From Hygrocybe punicea (lineage: Eukaryota; Basidiomycota; Agaricomycetes; Agaricales; Hygrophoraceae): a stretch of 64,000 bases of DNA. The position numbers were made by a program, and so were the translations under genes. A model generated the notes under the pieces. The model saw nothing but the letters and a program-made list of their open reading frames with translations, searched no databases and was not told where the DNA came from. Location: NCBI GenBank assembly GCA_963556145.1, contig OY744469.1:3196767-3260766 (forward strand), written 5' to 3'. This document shows positions 45,255-56,589 of the stretch, in pieces. Each line of letters begins with the position of its first letter. Within the stretch, counting starts at the first letter, position 1.

Positions 45255-47086
45255 TCATGGGATCTGCAACGTCTGCCTCATATCCTGAAGCTCAGGACAT
45301 TCACTAACACCAGGGCACCCATGGAGGGTGGCATGAGAGAAATCGAGAACTTGGACTACACCAGTTTGAGATAAAACTACGTTGTCTGGACGTAAGTCTA
45401 GGTGACTTACTCCAGCCTGATGGAGGGATAGTATAGCTGCCCACAGATCGTACCTAGGAACATAGCATAAATGAAATGGCTTGCAGAGGATGTGAACGAC
45501 GTACTGCTGGGCACGTGAAAGCATAGAGAATGAGCTCAACGATTTACCTGCATCACGCATCAGGAGCACTTGAAAACCCCTCCCCACGTACAGACCGTAG
45601 AAAGCCGGTATCACAGTGCCCTGAAGCGCTGCGAGCACTGCATAGATTTTGGCTTCGTGAGGCAGCTGTGCTTGGGATTGGGTGTCAATGGCAACTTTTC
45701 CGACGACGTTGTCAGCGCAGTGGTGATCAAACCGCCCTCGAAATACATTCCCCACTGATCCTCTGTCCAGAAACGTAGTCAGAAGAAGTTCATGGTATGA
45801 CGGGGGTGAAATCGCATCAGTCGGAGATTTGGAGCGTTTCAGGCATGTTTGAATGGACTTGTGGAAGATCGCTAGTTGCATCAGCCCCTGAATCGCAACC
45901 GATGACAGGAGTGCTATTAAGGAGTGGAAAGTAAAGGACTGGCATTCTGGATCAACCACTTCCATGCGCCGCAACTCGTACGTGACTACTTCGCAGTGAT
46001 CGAGATCGAAAGTCAGACATAAAGTGTCCGCCTATAAACTGGAGTCTCTCATCTGAAAACTCAGAGACGCAACTGCAACTCACCTGCGAGGGTAAAGTCA
46101 GACCGGAAAAAAAGGTTGAAAGGGTGTCACCACTGGGAGCCGGGTTGACGTTGGAACGTTGCGTTGCCTGACGAGTACGGCCTAATGGCTTAACTAATTT
46201 AACCATGGGAAGATGAATATCTGGGGGGGTGTCCATGATCGTACCGCCAGTCCGTAAAAGGCAGAAAACGATTAACGGCATAAAGGGCGTCGTTGAGTCA
46301 AGGAGGTGAAGAATGTCTGAGCATAGGAGGCCATGCAGTGGCAAGCCAGGGACAGGGCAAAGTGAGAAGAGCATGTACCTATCTCCTCCGAAGAGGAGTG
46401 CGTAGGGGATGGTAGTGGGACCTGACAGCATAGCTATTCCCATCTATCAGAGGTGATGATGAGTGGGGGGATTACCACTAAGATTCAGTGCCCACCTTAA
46501 AGATTATGGATCTGTGCCCTGTCTCACTAGGGCTCAGCTCCAAAACCGCTCTATTTCTGCCCAGACATAAGATACCCTCCGCGTGATGTGTGAACGCTGT
46601 CCAGCTCTTGAACTCCACATGTAGCTGTGGATCAGCGTCACGGTGTGGCCGGTATGTTCCATCCGGGATCTGATTGAAAGCGGCAATTCTAGTAGTAGGC
46701 TCGGGCTGGGTGGGATTTGCGTCAACCTCCTCTACTGCACAACATATGGGGTTAAAGGCACGCTGGAAAAGGAGGCTAGACGACGATTCGTGGTCTAGGA
46801 GGTAATTCCGGAGGGACCTCTCCAGGCCGGCAATTGCTTGAACCAGTACAGTGGAGGGGGCTAGATGTCGGCCTGGGGCACTTTGAAGGTAGGCACGCAA
46901 TGAAGCCAGCATACGATTCGGTAAAGAATGATCATGGACCATGAAAGCCGGTCGTCCTTCCTGATTTGGGGGTGGTATGCTGATGTTGTATGGGGCGGTG
47001 GATGTCGACGTCGAGATCTTGGTGAATTGATGGTCTGAGGGTAGTGGAAAGATCATGCTAGGGACGTATGTCTCCAACGTAGCCAT
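45255..47086 (-). CDS. Fungal protein-kinase-like gene
   Basis: Four exons with introns 46495-46444, 46083-46032 and 45504-45454, all GT...AG and 51-52 bp; the start MATLETYVPSMIF at 47086 is the first ATG. The N-terminal half (VEFKSWTAFTHHAEGILCLG, AMLSGPTTIPYALLFGGDRY) is a lineage-specific domain. The C-terminal half is a kinase fold: glycine loop LDRGSVGNVFRGRF, a possible Lys in VVGKVAI, catalytic loop HLDLRPDN, and VLDFSHA in place of DFG. It resembles the expanded, often divergent kinase-like families of mushrooms; activity is uncertain because DFG is DFS. The frame is open throughout, so it looks like a live gene. It is divergent from the dioxygenase gene. Confidence 0.7.
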
Positions 47087-47233
47087 CCCTCTTGCTATGG
47101 AGATACGTAGGTAAGTTTGCAATGCGCCCAATGTTTTTGCTTTGGTTCGTACCTACTGGCGTTCCCCTCCTTATACTTGCTTTGATGAAGGGACATTCAG
47201 TTAGGTACCGGTAGCATGGCCGAAGATTCACGT

Positions 47234-47291
47234 GGTGTCCCAAAAAGGTGCACATTTTTTCGCCGTAAAAGGTGCACCTTTTTGGGACACC
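47234..47291. repeat. Hairpin 2, perfect 20-bp arms, in divergent promoter
   Basis: GGTGTCCCAAAAAGGTGCAC (47234-47253) and GTGCACCTTTTTGGGACACC (47272-47291) are perfect inverted repeats around an 18-bp loop. It sits in the 226-bp gap between the divergent kinase-like and dioxygenase genes, and ends 21 bp before the latter's ATG. It is related to hairpin 1. Confidence 0.8.
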
Positions 47292-47312
47292 TCGCTGCAG
47301 CGCGTACTTACT

Positions 47313-50300
47313 ATGGACGTTTCTCCGATGGAGCTCATGGACCTGCTTCATTTCTTCCGTGAACGCACTGACAGTCTTCCACCAGGAATATTTGCAATAT
47401 ACCAGAAACTGGAATCGTTATATTCACCAACGTTTCCGACGTACGCTACTCCTTTAGTCGCCCTTCAACCTGAAACCCTGCCGCACTTTTCTGTTGCTGC
47501 CATGGCAGATAGGCCCTGTCTCAATATTAACCAGCAGGGATTTGGCCATGGCACTGCTCACATCGTTGCAGATAAGGTGAGAATTTCCATCCCTGGGACA
47601 TCTGACTGTTCACATGTTCAGCTCCACTCCTTCTCACAGACTGCTAACCTCGATACGGATGCGGCTTATTCCGTTGTTGTGAGTGCTTTTTGGTGGAAGT
47701 CATTCCTTAGGCATCTGATGCTTCCCACATCCAGGTCACCGGAGATGCTAACGCCGAAGCCGTATACGACGCACCGGAAGACTCACCTGCATGGCTACCT
47801 GGCTGCTATATCAACGTAAACAGTTCGGAGCTACGCCGTTCGAACCATATTGATAGGCGGAAAGACTCAAATCCTTACGGTGCCACCGCAGCATCCGCAG
47901 TTAACCGGAACGGTGAGTGCAACCGAGGGGGTATGAAGCACCGGAAAAAGACCAAGAGCAAAGGGAAGCAGCAAAAGGGTTGGGAGGTCACAGATCAGCC
48001 GGTTCACATTTTGGGAGCTCGTGCCTCCGAGACCATCTCCAATCTATCACAAGGTGCGATCAGCAACTTGTCAAACGCATCCACACGGTCCTGGATCCAG
48101 TCCATGCAAGCTTTGGTGGCAGGTGGTGTTTGGGAGGGCGAGAACGCGGCTTTTGTCACGGATTCTCTGCAGTCGCTCGTCCTTCGATGCAAACGTAGCC
48201 TGGAAATGGCTGCGGGGCTCGAGTTTATTATGATGATTAATATGGTACAGTTAGCTGCAAAAACAGACTAGTGAGTCGCCCTTACTATAGGTGCTTGCAT
48301 ATACTCACAAGCTTCCCAGCGTCATGCGGACGAAAGGGCTTAAGTCTACGGGTAACGTCTTCCATCATTACGTCTCAGGAATGGACGGAGGGCCATCTTT
48401 ATCAACATTTCGCACGTGGGTAGGCATTGGCACAAAGTTCGCTTCGATTGCAGGCACAGGTGAGTAGTCCCTCTGCCTATCATCAGACTCTGAAACCGCC
48501 ACCTCGCAGGATCTGTCTATTGTCTAATGATTATAGCCACCAAAAACCAAAGGGCTGCAATTTCCCAGATGAAGTTCGACGAAATTTACGCCATATCAAA
48601 TGCGCTTCACTGGCCTGACCCAGGTAAGTAGCGGTGGATCTGCTCCTCTTTCGACTCTTTTCAGGTCTTTCATCAGATAGTGATGCGGGGAAGGATATTT
48701 GCCAACGCCTTATTCCACTCATCGACTACCTGCGCCGTAACATCCCCTTAAGACTTTCCACAATGTTCCCTCATAGTCTGCTAAATGATACCAACATGAT
48801 AGGAGACGTCGATTGTTCTGACTTGGATATGTCAGATAAATTTTTCGACAGCATCCAAAAGAAGTAAGTGATCAGTTTAACCCCTTGATCAAATAGTGAC
48901 CTGACCGCGATAGCTCTTTCATGTCGCTCACGCGGAACCGTGAAATCTGGGCGCAATGCCTAGAGCCTCAGGTGGGGCCGTCGGCTGACCCAGCACCTCT
49001 CCATGTAATGAATCAGAATCTACTCTTGTCATACGTATCGCGGGGATCGGTTCCTTCCGAACGTCCACCGTCACCCTTCTCTGATTCTGACAGTGACAAC
49101 CCGAACCCTCAAAATCCACTCATCAGTGACTCTGACAACTTGCAGGCACCTCTGCTGATGGATGAGTTTCATTTTCCGGACGACAGGGCGCCCAACTACG
49201 CGGTCCTGAACACACGCTTCAATCAACAAGCTAGACAGAACTTAGCGGTTCCGTACCCCAGGGAAAAGGGTGCTAGGAAACTTTATACGGATGAGCAAAG
49301 AAGCTATGCCGCTGCAGCCCAGGTTCCCCAGGATAGTGCTGATTTTGCACGTACGGTAAGGCTTTGAAGTCATCACAAAGTACTGGAATTGATCGTACCT
49401 TTAGATGTCTGAGCTATACGACAACAACGGGGTGAAGGGAGCCAATAACTATGTTTTGATGGATGAAAAGATATTTGAGGGGTCAGCTTAGCCTTTCTTT
49501 CCATGTTATCACTTGCTGATGTCTACCTGCTGACAGTAAGGAAGTTCATATCAACAGCTCAGACGGTTCACTTGGTGTGTTTGTCTGGGGTGATATGCCC
49601 CAGGACATGCGTACGTCGTTGGAACGTAACGTTCGGAATGCCTTGCTTGTCGAGAGTGGCCCTTCCCTGGTTCACGTGGATAGTTCGGCTGCTTCACTTG
49701 GGTTTAAGTTTCCCTCCATTCATCTAGACATGTACATTCGCAACGGCCCACACGTAGGTGAACCATGTGTGGACAATTACTAATCTTACTGATGCCTTTG
49801 AATAGGGCGATGGTGCACTGTCTGACGTGCACCCTTACCTGCTACGTCGCAAAGGGGCCTCTAAGACGAATTACTATCAACTCATTCCTAGAGTCTCTAA
49901 GGAGCTCATGGAACATACTAGAGAATATACCAACCTTTGCAATTCCTTCGAAGAGTTTTTTTGGTGGGTAGAAGAAAAGGTTAATTTCATTGTCACTTTA
50001 TTTTCCTGCTCTGGGAGTACTCATGTGATCCTATTAGCTGACTGGACGACTTCCTGAAATTTATGAAGATATTTCCATGTTTGTGGACGTGCTTCCTGGC
50101 AAGGAAGCTTCTCCCTCTCATCCATTCAGCGGTTTCGTCCTTAACATCAACGCCATCACACGCTGTCACAGGGACGTGAAGGATCGCCGTGTCTGTCTGG
50201 TTTTGGTTATAGGAGATCATGTTGGTGGTGAGCTTTGTTTACAGGAACTGGGTTTGGTGGTGCGCTTGCGTAACGGCGACGTTGTGGTCTTTCCCTCCGG

Positions 50301-50361
50301 TAAAATCACTCACTTCAATCTCCACTATCAGGGTGTCAGGGCATCTATAGTTCTACATTAG
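47313..50361 (+). CDS. HxD...H...R dioxygenase gene (TET/JBP-like), copy 1
   Basis: A gene of about ten exons. Introns are seen at about 47577-47643, 47681-47735, 48271-48320 and 49977-50038, and others by frame. ATG 47313 gives MDVSPMELMDLLHFFRERTD. The N-terminal half is unrecognised (MDGGPSLSTFRTWVGIGTKF; SDSDSDN-rich linker). The C-terminus is a double-stranded beta-helix dioxygenase pattern: RCHRDVKD (His 50167, Asp 50173), GGELCLQELGLVVRLRNGD, ITHFN (His 50311), GVRAS (Arg 50338). The HRD...H...R order is that of Fe(II)/2-oxoglutarate enzymes, including TET/JBP DNA-base oxidases, which are expanded in mushrooms. The frame now stops at TAG 50359, the first bases of a transposon; 22 residues are severed. 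Substrate is inference. Confidence 0.65.
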
Positions 50362-51730
50362 TGTTGCCGAAGTTCAGTTCGGTCCGGTTCCGACCCTTTT
50401 TGGCGGAACCACGAACTGAACTTCGGGTCCGGTTTGGCGCATGGCCAAACCCGGACCCAGACGGCGTCGAACCGTCTCTTCGCGTTCGGTCTGGGTTCAG
50501 ACGCGGTCTGAAACCCAGACTGAGGTGGGCTCACCCCGTCCGTTCTCCTCGCGAATGGCAGGCACGTATCAATAGATACGGCGCTGCACTTCGCGAGGTA
50601 GATGGGTGCGGGGGAGCCCTCCGGTGTCCCCAAGGGATGTGGAGGGACGGGGGTCTTGTCCCGTGGTCCCTGCGTGGCATTGCCAGCGCTGCTGCTGCCA
50701 ACCGTTGTCCTCGTCGGGGCAGTGGTATGGTTGTGGTGGTGTTGCTGCCACGGCTGCTGCTGCTGCTGTTGCCGCCGTTGCTGCTGTTGCCGCCGTTGCT
50801 GCTGATACTGCTGCTGCCATCGTTGCTGCCGTCGTTGCTGCCATCGTTGCTGCCGCTGCCGGCGCTGCTCCTGCTGCCGTCGCCGTTGCTGCTGCCGCTG
50901 CTGCTGCTGTCGCCGTTGCCGCTGCCGCTGTTGCTGCTGCTGCTGCTGCTGTTGCCGCCATTGCTGCTGTTGTTGCTGCCGTTGTTGCTGCTGCTGCCGG
51001 CGCTGCTCCTGCTGCCGTCGCCGTTGCTGCTGCCACTGCTGCCGCTGCTGTCGTGGCCGTTGCTGCTGCCGCTGCTGTCGTGGCCGTTGCTGCTGCCGCT
51101 GCTGTTGCCGTTGCCGTTGCCACTGCTGCTGCTGCCGGCATTGCTGCTGCTGCTGCTGGCCGTCGTGGTTGTCGTTGCCGTTGTTGTTGCCGCCGCTGGT
51201 GGTGGTGGTGGTGGTGGTGGTGGTGGTGGTGGTGTTGCAGCTGTCGCGCGTCCGTTGGCATTGGGTTGGCGTTGGGTGGTCATCTCGCGGCCGTGGGTGT
51301 GGTCACACTGCGGTCGCGGTCGAGCTTCCTGTAGCAGGCAACATTAGTAAAGTTCAGGAAAGTAAAATACGTACCTGTGTTCATGAACGCGACATTGTGT
51401 CGCGTTCATTGGCCTTGCGTTGTTGCGTGTTGGTGAAGAAAGCTACCTGTAACGGTCACATGATACCGTTTAACATGAAAAGTAAGTAAAGGAATGCGAA
51501 AAATAAATGAAATAAATACCTTAAAAATATCCGCGTTCGCGGTTTGGACGCGGTTTGGAGCCGTTCAGGAAATCCGGCAGGCCTCGAAACCCGGAACTGA
51601 ACCCGCGGTCCGGTTCAGCACTTGGCTGAACTTAGACTGAACCTAGGGTTCGGTTCGGGGTTTGAACCGGGTTCGGCTCGGGGTTTGAACCGGGTTCGGC
51701 TAGGTTCGGAACCGAACTACGGCAACACTA
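50359..51730. mobile_element. hAT-like element (1372 bp) in dioxygenase gene
   Basis: Perfect 11-bp TIRs, TAGTGTTGCCG at 50359 and CGGCAACACTA ending 51730, flanked by a perfect 8-bp duplication TTCTACAT (50351-50358 and 51731-51738). Subterminal regions are full of GGTTC/GAACC repeats, as in the 771-bp element at 13716, whose TIR starts TAGTGATGGTA. The centre is a long GCTGCC/GCTGTT trinucleotide array. No transposase: non-autonomous. The frames that run through the array are low-complexity artefacts. Confidence 0.93.
50750..51240. repeat. Trinucleotide array inside hAT element
   Basis: Interrupted (CTG/CCG/TTG)n of about 450 bp followed by an uninterrupted (GGT)n tract at about 51197-51234. 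It keeps four or more frames open as poly-Ala, poly-Leu and poly-Ser, which should not be read as genes. Confidence 0.85.
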
Positions 51731-51738
51731 TTCTACAT

Positions 51739-51807
51739 TCAGACAACGCAGGGCAGAGTTGGGTAGATAATCGTAATCATTGGATGGGACATGATTACAT
51801 GTATTGA
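51739..51807 (+). pseudogene. Severed C-terminus of dioxygenase copy 1
   Basis: Directly after the right target duplication the frame reads SDNAGQSWVDNRNHWMGHDY, M, Y and stops at TGA 51805-51807. The intact paralogue ends SDHAGQSWVEHRNHWIGHHY, M, Y. This shows where the original gene ended. Confidence 0.85.
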
Positions 51808-51897
51808 TAATTTTATTTACGCCAATTGACTTTTTATTTGTTTGTCCTTGGTGTGTTTAGGTTGACTTTCGGTTGACTTTCCAACTTTCATTACCTC

Positions 51898-53835
51898 ATG
51901 ACAAGGTCGACATCCAAACGCGGGAAGCTCTCAGCTTCTTCACATGGTGTGAAGGCAACGGAGCCTGTTTCGAAGCCCAAGCCCAAGCCTAAACCAAAAC
52001 CCAAACCCAAACCAAAATCAAAGCCTCGTGCCAACGATGAATCTCAGGATGACTCTGCAATTGATTCTTCAAGTATCTCAATTGATAACCTGTCTACTGC
52101 TGACTTGAAGCTCTGGAAGCAGTTTCAGGCTAAGATGAAGTCACAATCAGCTGCTCAGTTGCAGGAGGAAGAAGATGCACGTACGTTCACATTTATCATG
52201 TTTTTACTTATATTTATTAACAACTACACGGAGTGGTACGCAAGCGCAATGTGGAGATGATGGCTGAGGAGGATGATAGTGAGGATGAGGAAGGGGAGAG
52301 AGTTCCTACGGGCAAGAAGCAGAAGTTAAACGTAGTCCTGGACAGCGACAAGGAAGAGGAGAGAGTTCCTACAGGCAAGAAGCACAAGTTAAATCTAGTC
52401 CTGGACACTGATGAGGAAGACCTGCATGCCGTTCTGGGTGATGAGCTGCTGGGTGACGATGATGACTTCAACCATCAGTCTCCTCCTTTTCAAATTACTG
52501 CATGTTAACCCTTCTTCCAGACGATGAGAATGCGAATATGAATGAGCAGAATGGATGCCTGGATGAGAATGTGATAGGAAATGGTGTAGGTAATCTCTTC
52601 ATGATAGGGAGCATAGTACTGCTAAAGGTCAATTATAGATCGCTGTTACCTTTGAAGATGAAGACCAGGGCCAGACATCCAGGAGGGGTACACGCTCCCA
52701 GCGGCACCTGGCATCTCGTACCACTACATCTCAGCTGGGGCACTCTGAAAAGCTAACCAAGAACAATTTCACACCACGAGGAATGCGTCTAGCAAATGCA
52801 GGCAAATCTATGGCAAGAGAGAAGATTGCTTTGACCCATGCATTCCCTAAGGACAAGGATGCCTTCATTTGGGAATCCATTCAACAAGCTGTGAAGGATA
52901 GTCAGTCGCTTCGTGAAGCTTTGGAAAAGGCACGTGATGATCCAGATTATCAGGATAATTTGATGGAATACGTGGGTTTTCAGGTGAGGTTGTAGGCTGT
53001 TGAGCTAACACGGTGATCAGGTTGGTTACGCGATAACTGGTTTAAGGGGCGACCTCAAGGCAAAGGCCAAAGCCGGCATTGCTGGCCACTTTGGCATTCC
53101 AGGTAACATGTCAAAAAGTGAAATAGAGAATGCGATACATTGGGTTTTGGATGGGTTGAAGTTCACACGTGGTGAAGTCAACATGGAGGCAAGTTTCAAT
53201 ATGCTTTCAATGAGAGAAGACTGATGGGCCATTCTCACAAAACAGAAACGAGAAGTGGTAAATCCAGAGCCATTTGATCATCCTATAATTGGCGACATCA
53301 TCAGAACTCAGTGGTGTGGAAAGGGTAAGGCTGATATCCAAGCATATATGGCCATGGTCGTTCAGAAGAAGATACCGGAGGCTGTAATCCTGGCAGTTGT
53401 TACTGCGGTACGTGTTTATGTCACTTCACATGATGTGTACAACTGGATAACCTTTACCCTAGGTTGAGAATGCATTGATGGAGTGGGCGAGCGGGGAGTA
53501 TATCCACTTACAATTCAGCCACGAAGTCGCTAGTTCAAGGTAAAGTGATGAAACTACTGATATGCTAAGTTATCTTAAAGTGTGATCTGAGTAGATATGC
53601 TCATCATCAAGCTACATGGGGAACTTTGAAGAAGAAGTCTCCAACGTGGATGGAGAAGAAGATGAAGACCTTGTTTCAGACCGTCATGTAGGAAGTGTTT
53701 AACCAGGAGGATGTTTCTGATGCACATTTCCACAGGAAAAACTCCAAATACGCCGCAATTCATGCTCAAGACACAGAAAACAGGGATCTCGATGACGTTG
53801 ATTTCGCGCAGCTGGAACAATCAGCATTGGTATAG
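51898..53835 (+). CDS. Hypothetical nuclear-type protein, multi-exon
   Basis: Starts MTRSTSKRGKLSASSHG with a (KP)n basic tract, then SIDNLSTADLKLWKQFQAKM. After an intron (donor GTACGT about 52181) comes an acidic region with two PTGKK(Q/H)KLN repeats. Later exons give MRLANAGKSMAREKIALTHA, FPKDKDAFIWESIQQAVKDS, VGYAITGLRGDLKAKAKAGI, IPGNMSKSEIENAIHWVLDG, VENALMEWASGEY and an end DLDDVDFAQLEQSALV with TAG 53833. The core resembles the DUF6532-like domain of Agaricomycetes by memory of pattern only. Same strand as, and 90 bp after, the old end of dioxygenase copy 1. Looks intact. Function unknown. Confidence 0.5.
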
Positions 53836-53939
53836 AAGTGCAGTGGCTGCTCAGAAGAGTTCTTTCTCCTTTGCTCTTTATTTAGAAGTCTCTTTCCACC
53901 AATGTTGCATTTACTATATTCAAATTTAGATGACTTTCT

Positions 53940-54175
53940 GGGTGAATCAGAGTAAATCAGAGTAAATAAAAGCAGAAAAACCAGGCTTTCAGAGCACTCT
54001 GTACAGCTCAAACGCAGCTCTAACGCTGCTCTAAAGTGCTCTAAAGTGCTCTCAGAGCAGAGAGCCTCAAGCAGGTTGCTCTCAGAGCCACTCAGAGTGC
54101 TCTGGCGGCTTTGGTGCTTTCCTCACTCTGAGCGGCTCTGAGACTCTCTCAGAGTGCCTCAGAGCATTAGTGTTT
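53940..54175. repeat. CAGAGC-rich degenerate repeat block
   Basis: Dense CAGAGC/GCTCTGAG motifs in both orientations over about 230 bp. The edges share GAAAAAC and GCACTCTG in inverted orientation, so it may be a small transposon with clustered subterminal repeats. I found no convincing target duplication. Confidence 0.4.
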
Positions 54176-56199
54176 TTCCTGATGGACTTCGACCACAGAC
54201 CATACGACTTCCCAAACAGTGAACCAACCCCTATCGTATATTGTTCACACGACATCGCTTCATTGCAGTACCCGATGACTTGTTCCCACAGCTTGTCACC
54301 TGTGCCATGACTCAAAACCTGGACCCACATTCATTTATCCTTTTCCATCTGTAACTTTGATACCTCCCACACTCGTTTACAACAATACCCTTTCTTGGTT
54401 GAAGACTGACATCAGGTGGACCGCATTGTTCCACACACAGGACAAGACATCACCCCTCGATATGTCATTGACACAGACATTGTCATCCGGTACAGCTTAT
54501 GCTGTTCACATGTCTGACCTCGACTAGCCCACTGTCTTAGTTGGTTTTTCCTCCATACATTCCTTTCATACCAACCTTGCCACTATATCTACACTACCTC
54601 AAGACACTCCCTTCATCAATCCTACACTGGATGATACCCCTCTTCAACCTGACCATGCATTGCATTTGCCAGACTGCGCACTTGCCTGTTACAGCAAGTA
54701 TAGACCCTGAATTGGCATTTCTGCATGTCACATGATCTGATGACAAATCATCCGAGTCATCCGGACCTCTTCCATCCTCAATGACACCTGGGCCTCCAGT
54801 TAAATCGCGAGAACATTGACATGAGGACACCTCATGTCTGTCTCATGGTGAATACATGGTATAGTTGGACATGTTGTAGCTTCATGGTTGCATTTCTATT
54901 TACCTCCCCTCAAGACCAGTCACCATATATACTGTTCTTGTTGTTGGTTTGGACTTTTTCTTCTTTTACTTTCCTTAGGTTTAGTCTGGTTCTTGGGGCA
55001 GACTCATCTTGTTTTGGGTAACCCCCACAGCTTGCAATGACATTAGACCTTGACCCCCCCCCTCTTAGCAGTGTTGTCTTAGCTATAATCAACAATGAAA
55101 ACTGCTCTTCTCTCCTCTGGAAGCCACCTCCCAGTTAAGTTGATTGTTGCTGGAGCCCGCTGCAAAAGTGATCCATAACACAACCAGTCATTGTGATAAA
55201 CTTGATAAACAAAGGTCTCAGCACCGTAAGGAGCAACAATATTTAGTACAATGTACCTGATGAAGCAGAGGCTAGATAGATCATAGATGTAAGCGCAGGA
55301 TATTCATTAGGCAAATTGTGTAAGTACCATGAGAACTGTGAAGGGGAATTGTGAGGGAGAGGTCTCCATACACAGTGCTCATACAGTCATTCATGGCTCC
55401 CTGGTTCCTTGAGACAAAAGGCCTGGAAGCCATCAATTTTGTAGAATACCCCCTCGGACTTGTTTACAGTACGTAGATAAACTACACACCTACCTTTTGA
55501 TCCCAAAATTGCAGTGCTGGATGCTTGTCAGGCCTGGCACTGTGCAGATCAGTGATGAAAATTCAATTCAATGTTCCAGAACTCCCCAAATGATGATGCC
55601 AATGTCTGAAATTTGTGGTAGTTTTTGTCTCACACTTCATACACACACATTTGTTCAAAAAAAACAAACCATCTGCACCCAAGAAATGTGTATTTTCTGC
55701 TCAATGGCTGGCACAGTGAGCAGCATGTCACATCACACTTCCCAATTAGAACTGATGCACGCACAAATTGTATAGGAAGTCACGCTGATGTGACACTGTC
55801 GCAAGGACAGAGTTATGGCCAATAAGCACTTTTTCCAAAGATCGCTTTCATCGCCAATGTTCCTCACTTCCGATAAGACTTCTGAAGCTCTCACAGGTAA
55901 TATGACATATTTGAGTATGAGACTGTGTATTTACATGAGGAAAGAAGTGTGTTTATTGTGAATTCCGAGGTGTAACTAAAATTGGCTGTCTCAAGGAGCC
56001 ATGAATGACTGTACATTGGGAAATCGGGGAGGCACCGGTATATCCAGGCGGAGTTGATAATTGATAAGCAGACTTGCAGCTGTTTGCAATGTCTTATCTG
56101 GCCAAATAAATGCATTCAAGCACAATATAATTATTGTGATAGTTGATAATTTGCATTCATATTGGCTTAAAATTGATTGCTGTATATAAGGGGTTACCA
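54176..56199. other. No supported gene
   Basis: Two kilobases of low-information sequence with only short frames. It may contain relics too decayed to read. Confidence 0.4.
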
Positions 56200-56335
56200 T
56201 ATACTCCTAATTATCCCTGCAACATACCAAATTTTAAAAGTCTTGTGAAGCCTTGGCCATACAATATAGGCCATTATGATAAACATGTAATTATTCCTGT
56301 GAAATACCAAATTTTCAAAGTCTTGTTCTGCAGTG
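56200..56335. repeat. ~80-bp repeat, first site
   Basis: About 1.6 units of TAATTATTCCTGTGAAATACC plus CTTGGCCATACAATATAGGCC; the same unit recurs at 58.24-58.54 kb. Confidence 0.6.
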
Positions 56336-56505
56336 CCTCTGGGGGGGTCTGCCAGTGCAAGTGAGGTTGACTCCATTTGACAATGTTATTAAGGCACTGC
56401 AGAATGCACTGCGGGAAGTATTTGCCACATAGAATTCCTACTTTTGGATAGCCAAAATGTCTACTAAAAGCAGGAATTGCACGTGGTAGTGATGATACCA
56501 ATGTT

Positions 56506-56586
56506 TTCATTTATTTTTATCAAGCTGCATTCTCAGTGATGACAGAAGATGCTGCTGGCTGGTTCCATCACTGTGGATACATCTAG
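56506..56586 (+). pseudogene. C-terminal tip of a Tc1/mariner transposase
   Basis: The frame reads YQAAFSVMTEDAAGWFHHCGYI and stops. Compare YQTTEADVFGWFRHCGYV at the end of the transposase at 60.6 kb. Only the last ~25 residues are legible. Confidence 0.5.
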
Positions 56587-56589
56587 AGT

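Noticed and set aside
50361..51347. Long frames coding poly-Leu, poly-Ala and poly-Ser on both strands
   Set aside because: They are produced by the trinucleotide array inside the hAT-like element and have no non-repetitive coding core.
53940..54175. CAGAGC block as a third hAT-like element
   Set aside because: Edges match only loosely and no 8-bp duplication was found.
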